64,000 nucleotides of DNA, from positions 20,122-84,121 of the IMG/VR virus record IMGVR_UViG_3300008267_000019; one strand, given 5' to 3'. Under the pieces are notes generated by a model. It saw only the letters and a list, made by a program, of their open reading frames with translations. It did not search any database and had not been told where the DNA came from. The DNA is from a virus. Position numbers and translations under genes: made by a program. Positions 30,101 through 38,799 of this stretch are shown here, one piece after another. Position 1 is the first letter of the stretch; each line of letters begins with the position of its first letter.

Positions 30101-31632
30101 CACAATATTTAAAATATATTCCAATATCTTATTTAAAATCTTTAGGATTTGGCGAATACCTAGCTAATAGTCCATTTGATTTTGCTAGTACTTTTTTTGG
30201 TAATTTATCTACAGGAGGGCCTATATATACAATGCCTTCTGCATTTACTAGACAATATTTTCAAAATAATCCTAGTGCTACAAAGACTATAACTATGTCA
30301 GATATAGAAGGAGCACCTGATAAATTAGAAAATAGTTTTAAACTAAATAAAGAAGCTACTAAAAATAACTTTGTAGATATTATAGATCCTGCTACTGGAG
30401 ATCTTACACAAACACAAACTAAATTTATTAGCATCTATGCCCCTAAAGAAGTAAACAAATATGTTTTATATGAATTTGATGAAGTAGCTAGAGAATATAA
30501 GAAAATACCTGTACTATCTGATAAATACGACTTTGTAGCTTATAACTCAGAAAGAAGATTCTCTACACCTATAGAAAGTGGAGAAATAGTTACTACTACT
30601 CCTCCGCAATTAAACTTACCAGGATACGGCATTAACAGTATACCTGTAGAGCCTAGTAAAGAGTTTAACATTAATGTCGTAAATAATACTGCTAAACCTG
30701 CTACAGGAAATAGTTTAGCTATTTCTAAAGATTTATCAGGTACTAAAGAAGCTGTAGATGATTTATTTAATGTCTTAGAAACTGCGCCAGGTATATCTAA
30801 ACTTAATGCACAATTGATGGTGTTATTAAGAACTTTAGAACTTCCTAAAGGATTTAAAGTTGAGTACGCAAAGAAAGGTAAAACAATTAAAGGAGGTTAT
30901 AATTATAAAACAAATACCTTAACAATAAATACAGATATTTTTAACGAGTTATCTACTGATGAAATAGCTACTACTATAAATCATGAATTAATTCATGCAG
31001 TTACAGGAAAAGCTATTAAACTTTATGAAGCAGGAAAATTTGATGAACTTACTGATAAACAAATTGAAGTTATTCAAAGATTACAAGAAGTTCAAAAACA
31101 ATATATTGATTATTTAATAAGCACTGAAGGAACAAAAGGAATAGAAACTTTTGCTAAAGCTTATGCAGAATTTAAAGAGTTAGGTAAAAAAGGAAATTGG
31201 ACAGATGAGGAGCTTAGTAAGTACTATGGTGCTATAAAACTTTCTGAGTTTGTAACAATGGCTCTTACAGATTCTAAATTCCAAGAGCACTTAAATCAAA
31301 TACCTGGAGATAATAATAGAACTCTTTGGGAGCAAATTAAAGATTTACTTGCTAGTTTAGTTAATGCATTAGGATTAGATATTAAACCAGGTTCTGCTCT
31401 TGTAGTAGCAATAAAAGATTCTTTAGATTTAATTAATGTAAATCAAGAAATTTTTAAAGATCAGAAAGTTACTAATCAACCTACTCAACCATCTATTCAA
31501 ACTAATGAAAATATGTCTTTAGAAGATTGGGAAAATTATAGTAGTATTAATGATCTATTTGACGAATCTATTACAGAATCATTGATTAGTAGGGATAAAT
31601 ACGAAAACTATTTGTTAATTTGTGGAAAATAA
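27193..31632 (+). CDS. crAss-like RNA polymerase catalytic chain with C-terminal zincin domain
   Basis: 1479 residues. Residues 230-280 read IPTQERNSMAAVEIVGFLP and then KQMGSDFDVDKLY. D270, D272 and D274 form the DxDxD metal-binding motif of the second double-psi barrel of RNA polymerases, in the sequence style of the virion-packaged crAss-like enzyme (phi14:2 gp66 family). The residues after about 300 would hold the rest of the catalytic half. Residues about 1225-1410 form a zinc metallopeptidase domain: INHELIHAV (H1264, E1265, H1268) with E1352 in LSEFVTMAL as likely third ligand, a layout known from phage polyvalent proteins. The first barrel appears to sit at the end of the 3018-residue protein. 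Confidence 0.75.
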   Translation: MACQYFVNGNWVTEEQFKEILNNGLLDNLIADNTVKLKNFKIDQSKVLSRETRRVERKTIPAAKLADILAKEIKSRQGYPSNLLSALELTEDGQDFKIPLWASPYAAKFESLLTSLVTNKVIKQKFAGMSGVLGSEEGFRIKQGDAAAGELKNSGIVFTKNFDPEKGLQPLRVDPETGKMLPAQIMLPFKFRDESGKILPLEDFLIKDESGKFILDTSKFPQKLLNLFGFRIPTQERNSMAAVEIVGFLPEASGDLILAPRDFTKQMGSDFDVDKLYTYMYNHFYDRNTGKIYTNFISNKEKLEKLIKIQKETIEDLKAEFKLNKEDRKLIDAYIKEKLEYTSENEEIPSELSQKASEIISKSLSEDLQNKLDAAFDSLSVLNRSYKSSRQNNILDVHLDIMTSNNPEVISSIIALDSFGEFEDLAADISKIRKAQGLISDPVTILSDSYQRKKFINATEGKNGVGAFSLDSTFNATAQGKDLLYVNMSDETYQDIINNNAPGSIAAKLLENNNPVTKFGDTVSMGDLSNEYTLRSQQLIIKAKAEKRELTKKEKQSLKFKSNIIRALQSTSVDNEKAQILDKLNINDNTFDAIRALVQLGFEEKDIVGLITQEIVWEYVSNLKEAGSSLMGYTPNMEQKVYEDLIKKYDKQERYNKLTVAQIEQFSSGSSEKLLENIANKKLQESNKETTTPDYNIEQLALLDKFRYLTEVGKDIKKLQSGINAFSKGLPKSLIEVQSKIKQISNLTTSKVYNADKLLGEINNEGILVNPTTLNGFASYYGTNFADKIFNNYFPYNIQGFKSVTQEVQAHMPQGADISVTRQAELQQEIFNNVKSFLYANSDTNLFGEDPDSERRRLFVDSKDNMSLATILSKLSSQEWFQKNGFLNKLSFDLNKNGKVSRIMFESATGENFDERDIYDGFNYLLSKNFPIKNPSSPDGTFNSIEYTSRMLAQELVAAAYLEGGTQGAAQYLKYIPISYLKSLGFGEYLANSPFDFASTFFGNLSTGGPIYTMPSAFTRQYFQNNPSATKTITMSDIEGAPDKLENSFKLNKEATKNNFVDIIDPATGDLTQTQTKFISIYAPKEVNKYVLYEFDEVAREYKKIPVLSDKYDFVAYNSERRFSTPIESGEIVTTTPPQLNLPGYGINSIPVEPSKEFNINVVNNTAKPATGNSLAISKDLSGTKEAVDDLFNVLETAPGISKLNAQLMVLLRTLELPKGFKVEYAKKGKTIKGGYNYKTNTLTINTDIFNELSTDEIATTINHELIHAVTGKAIKLYEAGKFDELTDKQIEVIQRLQEVQKQYIDYLISTEGTKGIETFAKAYAEFKELGKKGNWTDEELSKYYGAIKLSEFVTMALTDSKFQEHLNQIPGDNNRTLWEQIKDLLASLVNALGLDIKPGSALVVAIKDSLDLINVNQEIFKDQKVTNQPTQPSIQTNENMSLEDWENYSSINDLFDESITESLISRDKYENYLLICGK

Positions 31633-31638
31633 AATACG

Positions 31639-34600
31639 ATGGCAGAAGTCTGTGCAAATAAAAATAGTAAGGAATGGAAGATGCTAGTTTCTCAAACAGG
31701 AGAGACTTTAGCAAATCTTGCATTCATGGCAAATGGTAATCAAATTCCCGATGTTAAGCCTATTACAGAAATTAAAAAAGAAATAGGTTTTAAACCTTTA
31801 GTAGAAAACTTTGCAGGAATAGGTAATAAATTAAGAAAGTACAATCAAAAAAACGGAACGTCACATTATTTTATAAAAGAAAGAGCTTGGGGTAATACTT
31901 TTAGATTAACTCTAAAGTATAACTACTTACCTGTTAATATAGAAAGACAACGTCAAAGAATGGCTGCTAAAGGGGATCCTTTATATGTTATTAATGACTT
32001 TGATCCAAAAGCATTTAGTGATATTTATCCTAATGTACCTACTCCTCAAATTATAACACCTCCTACACAGCCAGGCAAACAGTTAGATATATTTTCTGAT
32101 GACATAGATGAGTTACTTACAGGATCAGAAACTAGAGTAACTGCTGTAGAGCAGAAAAGAAAACAAAAGATTAACACTGATATTATAAAACAACGTGAGC
32201 AATTAAAAAAAGCAGATACTCCAGAAGAAGTTAGAAGTATATATGCTAAATTAGAAAAACTACAAAAAAGTTTAGACTTAGCAGAAAAAAGAACTATTTT
32301 ATCTAGAAATATAGAAAGCTTTGAAGATGTAGAAAAGTTTGGTAAAGTACAATTAAAAGAAATAGAAACTTTACTTAAAAATCCTGCAATAAGTTATGAT
32401 GATGTTTATTATGCTCAAAGGATTCTTAATTTATGGACAAAAGCAGGAGATTTTTCTAGTAAATCTAATGAACATATTTTTTTAGATCCTGAAGAATTTG
32501 AATCTTCTGAAGATGTAACATTACCTGATGGTACTGTAGTACCTTCTGTACGTTCTAGATTTAGAGCTTTAGGAGCTAAGGCAGAAGATTTACAAAGTCA
32601 ACTTACTACTATTAGAGATCAATACGTTACAGATTTTGTAAATCAATATACTGATGGGGGATTAACTCAAGAAGAAGTTTTTAAGGCTATGAAAGATGTC
32701 CATAAGATGGCAACTTTAACTTTAAATCTATCTCGTCATGATGATGCAATGTTGCAAGCTATATTTCTTTCTGTAGAATCTGCTAATATAAAAGCACAGC
32801 AAGAAGTAGATGAAGTTTGGAAAAAGCTTGATAGCCTGACCCCAAAATTTTTAAGAAAAGCAGGCGGTAATTTTGAAATTTTAAAACAAAAAGATTCTTC
32901 TGGTAAAGAAACAGGAAGAATAGTACATAGATTTTCTGCAGACTTTTTTGACATTAGAAATAATCTAATGATGGAAGCTTTTTATAAAAAAGATCTTAAC
33001 ACAGGAGATTACAAAAAAAATCCTGCAGGAATAAAAAGCTACTATGATTGGATTAATAAAAATACTATTTCATTTGATCCAAGAATGTTATTTGAAGATA
33101 GCCTTCTTGAAGATGGTTCTATGCCTGAAGAGTTTTTATACAATAGAGTTAAATTTGATGAAGCTCAAAAGCAGGCTCATATTGCAGAATTAAAAGCACA
33201 GTTAGGCGAAAAAGGTTATAATTATTATCTCCAACAAATGGAGAAAAGAATTGAGAAATTTAAAGTTCGTAGAGAAGCTATATATGAAAGCATGCAATCA
33301 GAACCTGAATTATCTCAAGTAGAAAAAGATGCTTTATTTGAAAACTGGCTAAAAGAATATTCTCCTTATTGGGGAGTTGACATGGTAGAAAATCCTGCTC
33401 AAAGAGAAAAAGGCACTAGTACAGAAGGAAAAAAAGAATACTATTCTCCAAAAGGTTTAAGAGAATATGTAGAACAAGTTCCTAGAAAATTTGTAGATGG
33501 TAAAGAAACAGGATGGTACGATAAAAACTTTCAAAAAATAGAAGCAGATGAAGATCTATTAGCTTATCATACTTTTCTTAATGAAACTCTTAATACATTA
33601 AAATATACTTTACCTGATAATAAACAAGCAATACTAGGAGAAGGTGTATTACCTACTGTCCAAAAATCTTTAATGGATATTTTTAAAGAAAAAGGATTAA
33701 TGATGGGTGTTGTTCCTTTTTGGGACAAAATGAAAGAATTACAGACCACTACTGATTTATCTACTACAGTAACTACTGATGTAGATGATTTAACAGGAGA
33801 TAGAGAAAAAAATATTCAAATACAATTTTTAGAAGACCCTACTAATAAAATAAAAAATCTAGTTAGAGAGATGGCTATACGCCATAAACAGGAAACAGGA
33901 AAACCTGCTACTGCTGCAGACATGGCTAGATTTAAAAGAGAAGCACAAGATACTTTATCTAAACAAAAAAGTTGGGACGTTACTAAAGTACTTAAAGCAT
34001 GGTCTTTAACAGTATTAGCACACAAACATAAATCTTTTATAGAGCCTCAGATTAGATTAGCAGATCAAGCTTTTAAATCTAGAAAAGAAATAGTAACTAA
34101 TAAAGCAGGATTACCCCAAGAAAAAGATGGTCAACCTTTAAATGAAACAGGTTTAAATAACTTACAGTCCGCATTAGATTACTATTTAGATGTAGACATG
34201 TGGGGTATAGGCGGAAGAAAAGTAGAAGGTGTTACTAAAACTAAATTATATACTAAAGAAGAGCAAAAAAGAAAAAAAGAATTGGAAGCTTTATTAGTTT
34301 CTGAAGAAGATGAAGAAAACAAACAGTTTATTCAAAATCAAATTGATGCTTTAGGAGGATTTAGAACAGGTAGTGGTGTAGTAGATACAGTGCTTAAATA
34401 TCAAACCTTAAAAGGACTAGGGTGGAACTTATTTTCTGCAGCATCTAATATTGGATTTGGAGCAATTTCTAATATAATAGAAGGAGCTGACGGTAGAAAT
34501 TATTCTACAAAAGATTTGCGTAAAGCAATGTTACTTACTACTAATTCTATAGGAAGAAATCTATTTTTTAATACTTGGGAAGGTGTAAATTCTAATGCTG

Positions 34601-35763
34601 TTAAAATTAGAACATTAATGGATAAATGGGATTTAATGAAGACTTCTAATAATGAAACCTTCAATACTTCTCAAAAATCTTCAATGTCTAAATTAAAAAG
34701 ATTTGGACCATTTACTTTGCAAGAAAGATCGGAGTACTTAAACCAGGCTCCTATTATGATAGCAGTAATGATGTCAACAAATGAAGACGGTTCTCCAAGA
34801 TTTCCTGCAAAAGATGCAGAAGGAAATACTGTTACTATTTGGGATGCTTATGATGTTAGAACAGGTAGTTTAAAACCTGGATTTACAACTGATGTAGATG
34901 AAGTAAAAATGATTCAAAAAATAAAAAGAATCATTGAAATGAATCACGGTGATTACGCTAATCCTCTACAAATAAAATCTACTGCATTAGGAAGAGCAGC
35001 ATCCCAGTTTAGAACTTGGATGTTTGAAGGATTTGCTAGCCGTTTTGAATCAGAAAAAGTAGACTATGCTTTATCCTATGGTTTAGATGAACCTTATATA
35101 CGCAAAGGTCGTTACCGTAGTTATAGTAAAGGACAATTAGTTACTGCAGGAGCAACTTTAGGCACAACATTTTTACCAGGTATTGGTACTGCAATAGGTG
35201 CAGGAGCTGGTTATCTGGCAGGTAAATTTTTTGGAATGCAGACTAATGAATCTGTTATAGGAGATACATTGTTTACATTAAAACAATTATTAAGAAAATT
35301 AATTTTTAAACCTACACAATTCCAAGATAAATTTAATGCTACAGATGCTGCTAATATGCGTAAAAATATGACAGAGTTATATGTGTTATTAACATTAGCA
35401 GGTGTAGGACTATTACTATCAGGTCTTGCAGGAGATGATGATGACGAGGATGAAGCAATGGTAACTAATTTCTTGCTTAATCAAACTATTAGACTCCGTA
35501 CTGATGTAGGATTTTATACTAATCCTTTAGAATTTGAAAAACTTACTAAAACAGCTATTCCAATGGCAAGTTTAGTAGAAGAAGTAGCTACACTATTTGC
35601 CGATATAGGAAATTATTTTGGAGAAGATTCTAAAGAAAAGTCAATTTTTGAATCAGGACCGTTTAAAGGAAGACCTAAATTTTTAATACATGCAGGGCAA
35701 TTATTACCAGGAACTGCACAAGGTATTAGATTATACAAAAGTGGAACTAAAGTACTAGATTAA
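31639..35763 (+). CDS. Large membrane-active virion protein, last gene of the late block
   Basis: 1374 residues. The middle is helical and highly charged (residues about 170-620). Near the C-terminus there are two hydrophobic, Gly-rich segments: TFLPGIGTAIGAGAGYLAG (about residue 1175) and YVLLTLAGVGLLLSGLAG (about 1250), followed at once by an acidic run (GDDDDEDEA). Glycine-zipper segments like these occur in ejected proteins that form a channel through the cell envelope. No catalytic motif is seen. Crassvirales have a very large gene next to the polymerase genes in this position. The gene ends at the terminator shared with the opposing block. Confidence 0.6.
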   Translation: MAEVCANKNSKEWKMLVSQTGETLANLAFMANGNQIPDVKPITEIKKEIGFKPLVENFAGIGNKLRKYNQKNGTSHYFIKERAWGNTFRLTLKYNYLPVNIERQRQRMAAKGDPLYVINDFDPKAFSDIYPNVPTPQIITPPTQPGKQLDIFSDDIDELLTGSETRVTAVEQKRKQKINTDIIKQREQLKKADTPEEVRSIYAKLEKLQKSLDLAEKRTILSRNIESFEDVEKFGKVQLKEIETLLKNPAISYDDVYYAQRILNLWTKAGDFSSKSNEHIFLDPEEFESSEDVTLPDGTVVPSVRSRFRALGAKAEDLQSQLTTIRDQYVTDFVNQYTDGGLTQEEVFKAMKDVHKMATLTLNLSRHDDAMLQAIFLSVESANIKAQQEVDEVWKKLDSLTPKFLRKAGGNFEILKQKDSSGKETGRIVHRFSADFFDIRNNLMMEAFYKKDLNTGDYKKNPAGIKSYYDWINKNTISFDPRMLFEDSLLEDGSMPEEFLYNRVKFDEAQKQAHIAELKAQLGEKGYNYYLQQMEKRIEKFKVRREAIYESMQSEPELSQVEKDALFENWLKEYSPYWGVDMVENPAQREKGTSTEGKKEYYSPKGLREYVEQVPRKFVDGKETGWYDKNFQKIEADEDLLAYHTFLNETLNTLKYTLPDNKQAILGEGVLPTVQKSLMDIFKEKGLMMGVVPFWDKMKELQTTTDLSTTVTTDVDDLTGDREKNIQIQFLEDPTNKIKNLVREMAIRHKQETGKPATAADMARFKREAQDTLSKQKSWDVTKVLKAWSLTVLAHKHKSFIEPQIRLADQAFKSRKEIVTNKAGLPQEKDGQPLNETGLNNLQSALDYYLDVDMWGIGGRKVEGVTKTKLYTKEEQKRKKELEALLVSEEDEENKQFIQNQIDALGGFRTGSGVVDTVLKYQTLKGLGWNLFSAASNIGFGAISNIIEGADGRNYSTKDLRKAMLLTTNSIGRNLFFNTWEGVNSNAVKIRTLMDKWDLMKTSNNETFNTSQKSSMSKLKRFGPFTLQERSEYLNQAPIMIAVMMSTNEDGSPRFPAKDAEGNTVTIWDAYDVRTGSLKPGFTTDVDEVKMIQKIKRIIEMNHGDYANPLQIKSTALGRAASQFRTWMFEGFASRFESEKVDYALSYGLDEPYIRKGRYRSYSKGQLVTAGATLGTTFLPGIGTAIGAGAGYLAGKFFGMQTNESVIGDTLFTLKQLLRKLIFKPTQFQDKFNATDAANMRKNMTELYVLLTLAGVGLLLSGLAGDDDDEDEAMVTNFLLNQTIRLRTDVGFYTNPLEFEKLTKTAIPMASLVEEVATLFADIGNYFGEDSKEKSIFESGPFKGRPKFLIHAGQLLPGTAQGIRLYKSGTKVLD

Positions 35764-35790
35764 AAAGAGCAGTATTAATTACTGCTCTTT
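35764..35790. terminator. Bidirectional terminator between convergent blocks
   Basis: A perfect 10-bp stem (AAAGAGCAGT with ACTGCTCTTT) and a 7-base loop, with A/T flanks giving a U run on either strand. It starts right after the late block stop at 35763 and overlaps the stop codon (35779-35781) of the opposing gene. Confidence 0.85.
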
Positions 35791-36015
35791 ATGTAATCTT
35801 TCAAAAAGTTTTTCTGCACAATCTACAGCAAGATCGGCTAAAACATCAGTACGATGTTTAACATATTCAGGATTACTAAGCATTCCTTGCAAAGCTAACA
35901 TAGCACAATATTCAAACTTATTTAAGCCCATAAATCCTTCTAAATGATTAGGATTTTCTGTTACTACGCCTTTATCATCAACTATTGGATGTATCGGCAA
36001 TTCTTTTTGTTTCAT
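35779..36015 (-). CDS. Small conserved-type phage protein, 78 aa
   Basis: Last gene of the early block. The middle (GLNKFEYCAMLALQGMLSNP) followed by a helix (DLAVDCAEKLFERLHKE) resembles a widespread but uncharacterised small phage protein with a hydrophobic helix and a Leu/Glu-rich tail. The start lies 38 bases inside the upstream gene. Its stop codon is inside the bidirectional terminator. Confidence 0.6.
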   Translation of the reverse strand: MKQKELPIHPIVDDKGVVTENPNHLEGFMGLNKFEYCAMLALQGMLSNPEYVKHRTDVLADLAVDCAEKLFERLHKEQ

Positions 36016-36373
36016 GGTATTGTTCTAATTCTTCGTCTGTTAACTCTTTTAACACACATCTGGAAAGATCTATCCCTGAGCGAGTTAAATTAGTTATCAA
36101 ATGTAGAATTTTTCCATCAGATTTTGCTATTTGTTCTCCAATAAATTCTATGCCCATCATAGTATTAGCAGCATTAATTTCATCAGTTTGCCAAATTAAA
36201 TCCCTGTTCTTGCTATTTTTTAAATTTAACGCATTAATAGCTTCTCTAACTTTTTGTTTTATATTACCTTGATCATACACAGTTCCTTCAAGTTCTAGTT
36301 GACAATTTAATACAACCTGCATAGCAGATAAAAGAATAATATATGTTATTGCTTCTTCACTAGGTTCTTCCAT
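35978..36373 (-). CDS. Hypothetical protein, 131 aa
   Basis: A mostly helical 131-residue protein with a Glu-rich end (LKELTDEELEQYHETKR). It starts two bases after the small membrane protein gene and runs into the next gene. No family recognised. A long antisense frame (35985-36272) on the + strand reads through it but has no support. Confidence 0.55.
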   Translation of the reverse strand: MEEPSEEAITYIILLSAMQVVLNCQLELEGTVYDQGNIKQKVREAINALNLKNSKNRDLIWQTDEINAANTMMGIEFIGEQIAKSDGKILHLITNLTRSGIDLSRCVLKELTDEELEQYHETKRIADTSNS

Positions 36374-36375
36374 AT

Positions 36376-36567
36376 TTAAATTTTATTTTGTCTTTTATAA
36401 TCCATAAAAAATCCTATAGCTACTATAATGTTCATACCAATAGAAGCTATTATTTCATATATATCGTCGTATACGTTTACACTAAGATGTATATGTCCTA
36501 CCATCCAAAATGGAATAGCAAGATTCTGAGAAATCCATATTATTAAAAATACTAGGAAGTTTCTCAT
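36376..36567 (-). CDS. Small membrane protein, 63 aa
   Basis: Two predicted membrane segments: FLVFLIIWISQNLAIPFWMV and IIASIGMNIIVAIGFF, with a basic C-terminus (DYKRQNKI). The start overlaps the stop of the MazG-like gene (ATGA), indicating coupling. Function unknown. Confidence 0.6.
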   Translation of the reverse strand: MRNFLVFLIIWISQNLAIPFWMVGHIHLSVNVYDDIYEIIASIGMNIIVAIGFFMDYKRQNKI

Positions 36568-37016
36568 AGATCAGGTTCTTGAAACCTATGTGATTTTAAT
36601 ACTTTATTGTCAGACAAACGGTAAGTTATAAAATAGTCTCCTACTTTTTTAGAATATGTTTGTATATTTCGGTCTAAATACTTTTTATAAGTAATAGTTG
36701 CATCTTCTTCAGAGACATCTGCTTTTGACATATTAGACTCATAAATTTTAGAAATAACCTCATGCGGATCTATACCAAATTCCATCATAGCTCTAATAGT
36801 AACCCATAGTAAATCGCCTAAACCATCTTTAGTAGCTTTAAAGTCTTTATATCCTACTGCTTCTGCAGTTTCTAAAAACTCTTCGTCAATAAGATCTAAT
36901 GCTAATTTAGCCCTAGATACTTCAGGAAATTGCTCTTCTGTTAATACAGGCAATCCAAAAGTCTCACTCCAATGTTTGATCATTTCTACGATACCTTTTT
37001 CTGAATTTTTTTTCAT
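36564..37016 (-). CDS. MazG/HisE-like nucleoside triphosphate pyrophosphohydrolase
   Basis: 150 residues with the all-alpha NTP pyrophosphatase pattern: DLIDEEFLETAEAV supplies the EExxE metal ligands and DGLGDLLWVTIRAMMEFG supplies the second-helix Asp (GD). GIDPHEVISKIYESNMSK follows, as in phage MazG-like and PRA-PH-like proteins. Members hydrolyse NTPs or dNTPs to NMP and PPi and are common in phages, where they clean nucleotide pools or remove alarmone signals. The substrate cannot be read from sequence. Confidence 0.75.
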   Translation of the reverse strand: MKKNSEKGIVEMIKHWSETFGLPVLTEEQFPEVSRAKLALDLIDEEFLETAEAVGYKDFKATKDGLGDLLWVTIRAMMEFGIDPHEVISKIYESNMSKADVSEEDATITYKKYLDRNIQTYSKKVGDYFITYRLSDNKVLKSHRFQEPDL

Positions 37017-37311
37017 AATTTAAATAAAATTGTTTTTCATAATAATCTAAATCTTCCCAATTGTATACAGGAGTAGTTAACATTTCTTCTTCTGTAAAAT
37101 AACTAGAATCTTTATGCCCTAAGCAAGTTCTTTTTTTACTAGCTAATATTAAATATTGATCTATGACTTTAAATACTTTAGGAACTCCTACATTAAAAAT
37201 ATTAGCTATTTCTGCTGCAGATTTCCCATCTTCTATACATTTCCCTACAAATTTAATTTCTTCAGCAGAAAAATATGTAAACTTACCAGGAGAGTATTGC
37301 TTCTTTTCCAT
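36964..37311 (-). CDS. Helix-turn-helix protein, 115 aa
   Basis: The N-terminal half (FSAEEIKFVGKCIEDGKSA, AEIANIFNVGVPKVFKVID) reads as a helix-turn-helix with the common Ala-x-x-Ala-x-x-Phe-x-Val pattern. The C-terminus is acidic, then basic (FRKRYRRNDQ). It overlaps both neighbours (53 bases with the MazG-like gene, 29 bases with the UDG-like gene), so its expression is tied to them. Likely a small DNA-binding regulator. Confidence 0.6.
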   Translation of the reverse strand: MEKKQYSPGKFTYFSAEEIKFVGKCIEDGKSAAEIANIFNVGVPKVFKVIDQYLILASKKRTCLGHKDSSYFTEEEMLTTPVYNWEDLDYYEKQFYLNYEKKFRKRYRRNDQTLE

Positions 37312-37966
37312 ATAAACTTTCTAATAATTTATCTACTTGTTTAAAATTAGGACACTGCCATTGTCTAAATGCTTTATTAGCTACCATAGGATGTTCCCAA
37401 GAAAATACATGATGATTAATAGAGAGTATCTCTGCATATTTATTAGCTTCTTTACCCCATAATAAAAATATAGTACCTGGTTTGTATTTTTCTATAACAT
37501 ATAATATACTACCAAAGAATTTTTTAAACTTTTCACGATGAGATTTAGGAGTATCTTTTCTTGCAACTAAGCTTCTGTTAAGCATTAGTATTCCTTGTTC
37601 TGCCCATCTTTCAAAAGTATTATCAAAGTCTAATCCTAAGTCATTATTATAGTCACTAACGCAGCGTCTTATAGCTTCAGCTGAAGAATTAGTATAGATA
37701 GAAGAAGTATCAGAAAATGCTAAAGGACCAAACCCTGTATACATTCCAGGTTCAGTAGATATTATTACTATTTTTAATTTATCCCAAGGACATAATTTAA
37801 AAGCTTTAAATACATCTTGTAATCTTTCAGGATACATATCAGATAATGCATAGTCTATATTTAAACTATTCATTAATTCTCCCATATAATCACTTTTTAA
37901 TAAAGGCTTTAAAACTTCTGTCCAGCTTTCTCCTAATTGGTCAGTCCAATATTTTTTTGTCCTCAT
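37283..37966 (-). CDS. Uracil-DNA glycosylase-like protein with altered active site
   Basis: An upstream ATG at 38011 exists, but the one at 37966 (MRTKKYW) matches the usual N-terminal length and limits overlap with the upstream gene. About 227 residues follow the family 1 UDG order: KIVIISTEPGMYTGFGPLAFS aligns with the GQDPYH-to-GLAFS segment, WAEQGILMLNRSL with WARQGVLLLN, LLWGKEANKYAEIL with LLWG, and HPMVANKAF with HPSPLSA. The catalytic Asp is Glu (E72), Tyr of the thymine-excluding site is Gly, and HPSPL is HPMVA. UDG-like genes are known in crAss-like phages. It probably binds or repairs uracil or a related base, but normal activity is doubtful. Confidence 0.75.
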   Translation of the reverse strand: MRTKKYWTDQLGESWTEVLKPLLKSDYMGELMNSLNIDYALSDMYPERLQDVFKAFKLCPWDKLKIVIISTEPGMYTGFGPLAFSDTSSIYTNSSAEAIRRCVSDYNNDLGLDFDNTFERWAEQGILMLNRSLVARKDTPKSHREKFKKFFGSILYVIEKYKPGTIFLLWGKEANKYAEILSINHHVFSWEHPMVANKAFRQWQCPNFKQVDKLLESLYGKEAILSW

Positions 37967-38138
37967 TTTTTTTATTTTCTTCTTTCCAAAAATGATTACA
38001 AATTGCTTCATTTTTGTTCATTACATAAGGAGGTTCCATAAAATAAGCTTGTCTAAATTCATCAGGAGTAGCCGTAAATCTATAGCAAGAAAATCTTAAA
38101 GGACATTTATGTCCATCACACATTGTTATATCTGGCAT
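37941..38138 (-). CDS. Small Cys-rich protein, 65 aa
   Basis: Four cysteines (C7, C12, C18, C47) in CDGHKCPLRFSCYRF and AICNHFW, spaced as for a metal site. The C-terminus is charged (KEENKKNEDKK). It overlaps the UDG-like gene start by 26 bases. A zinc or Fe-S site is plausible; no partner is visible. Confidence 0.6.
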   Translation of the reverse strand: MPDITMCDGHKCPLRFSCYRFTATPDEFRQAYFMEPPYVMNKNEAICNHFWKEENKKNEDKKILD

Positions 38139-38163
38139 ATCGTAAAAATTAAGGAGGAGTTAA

Positions 38164-38799
38164 TTAAAACTCCTCCGATGGTATTAAATTAATTTTAGTA
38201 GGCAAAGATATTAATGTTTCTTTACTTAATGTCTCCTTATCTAGTTCTAATATTGGCCAAACTTCCTGATCATATAAAAACCCAGGAGAATAATAAGTTT
38301 CAGTTTTTAAGCTTAACCTTTCTTCCCAACTAATTTTTAATGCTTCAGCTTTATTTAATATTAAAGGCAAAGTATAAGGCTTACCGCTAAAGAAATGATT
38401 GCTTAGAATTAGTTTTTTAGCCTTTGCAGTAATCTTAGAATATGCGCCTATCATAATAAATTTAAAATCTATGATGTTATACTTAGGAATTTTCATTACA
38501 AAGATTAAGCATTCTCCTATACTATAATCATCTACATAATTTTCAAATGCAGTTATTGTAGAATAAAAAGAATCAAAATCTTTGTCTCGATAATCTCTTA
38601 CAGTAATAAACACATATTTATTATCTTCATCACTTTGATATTTAATAATATTAGCATCTTGCAAATAAGCATTTAAGAATCTATTAGTATATTTTACCCT
38701 GCCAAACATGTCAGTAATATTGCAGGTAAATAAATCTTTAGGAACTTCTAATAACGGAAAAATAAAAGTTGCTGTTTTTGTGAATTTCATACTACTCAT
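38164..38799 (-). CDS. Hypothetical protein, 211 aa
   Basis: 211 residues, mixed alpha/beta, with strands such as NKYVFITVRDYRDKDF and ECLIFVMKIPKYNIIDFKFI. No motif recognised. Its start overlaps the end of the RecB-like nuclease gene by four bases, placing it in the recombination and repair operon. Confidence 0.55.
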   Translation of the reverse strand: MSSMKFTKTATFIFPLLEVPKDLFTCNITDMFGRVKYTNRFLNAYLQDANIIKYQSDEDNKYVFITVRDYRDKDFDSFYSTITAFENYVDDYSIGECLIFVMKIPKYNIIDFKFIMIGAYSKITAKAKKLILSNHFFSGKPYTLPLILNKAEALKISWEERLSLKTETYYSPGFLYDQEVWPILELDKETLSKETLISLPTKINLIPSEEF

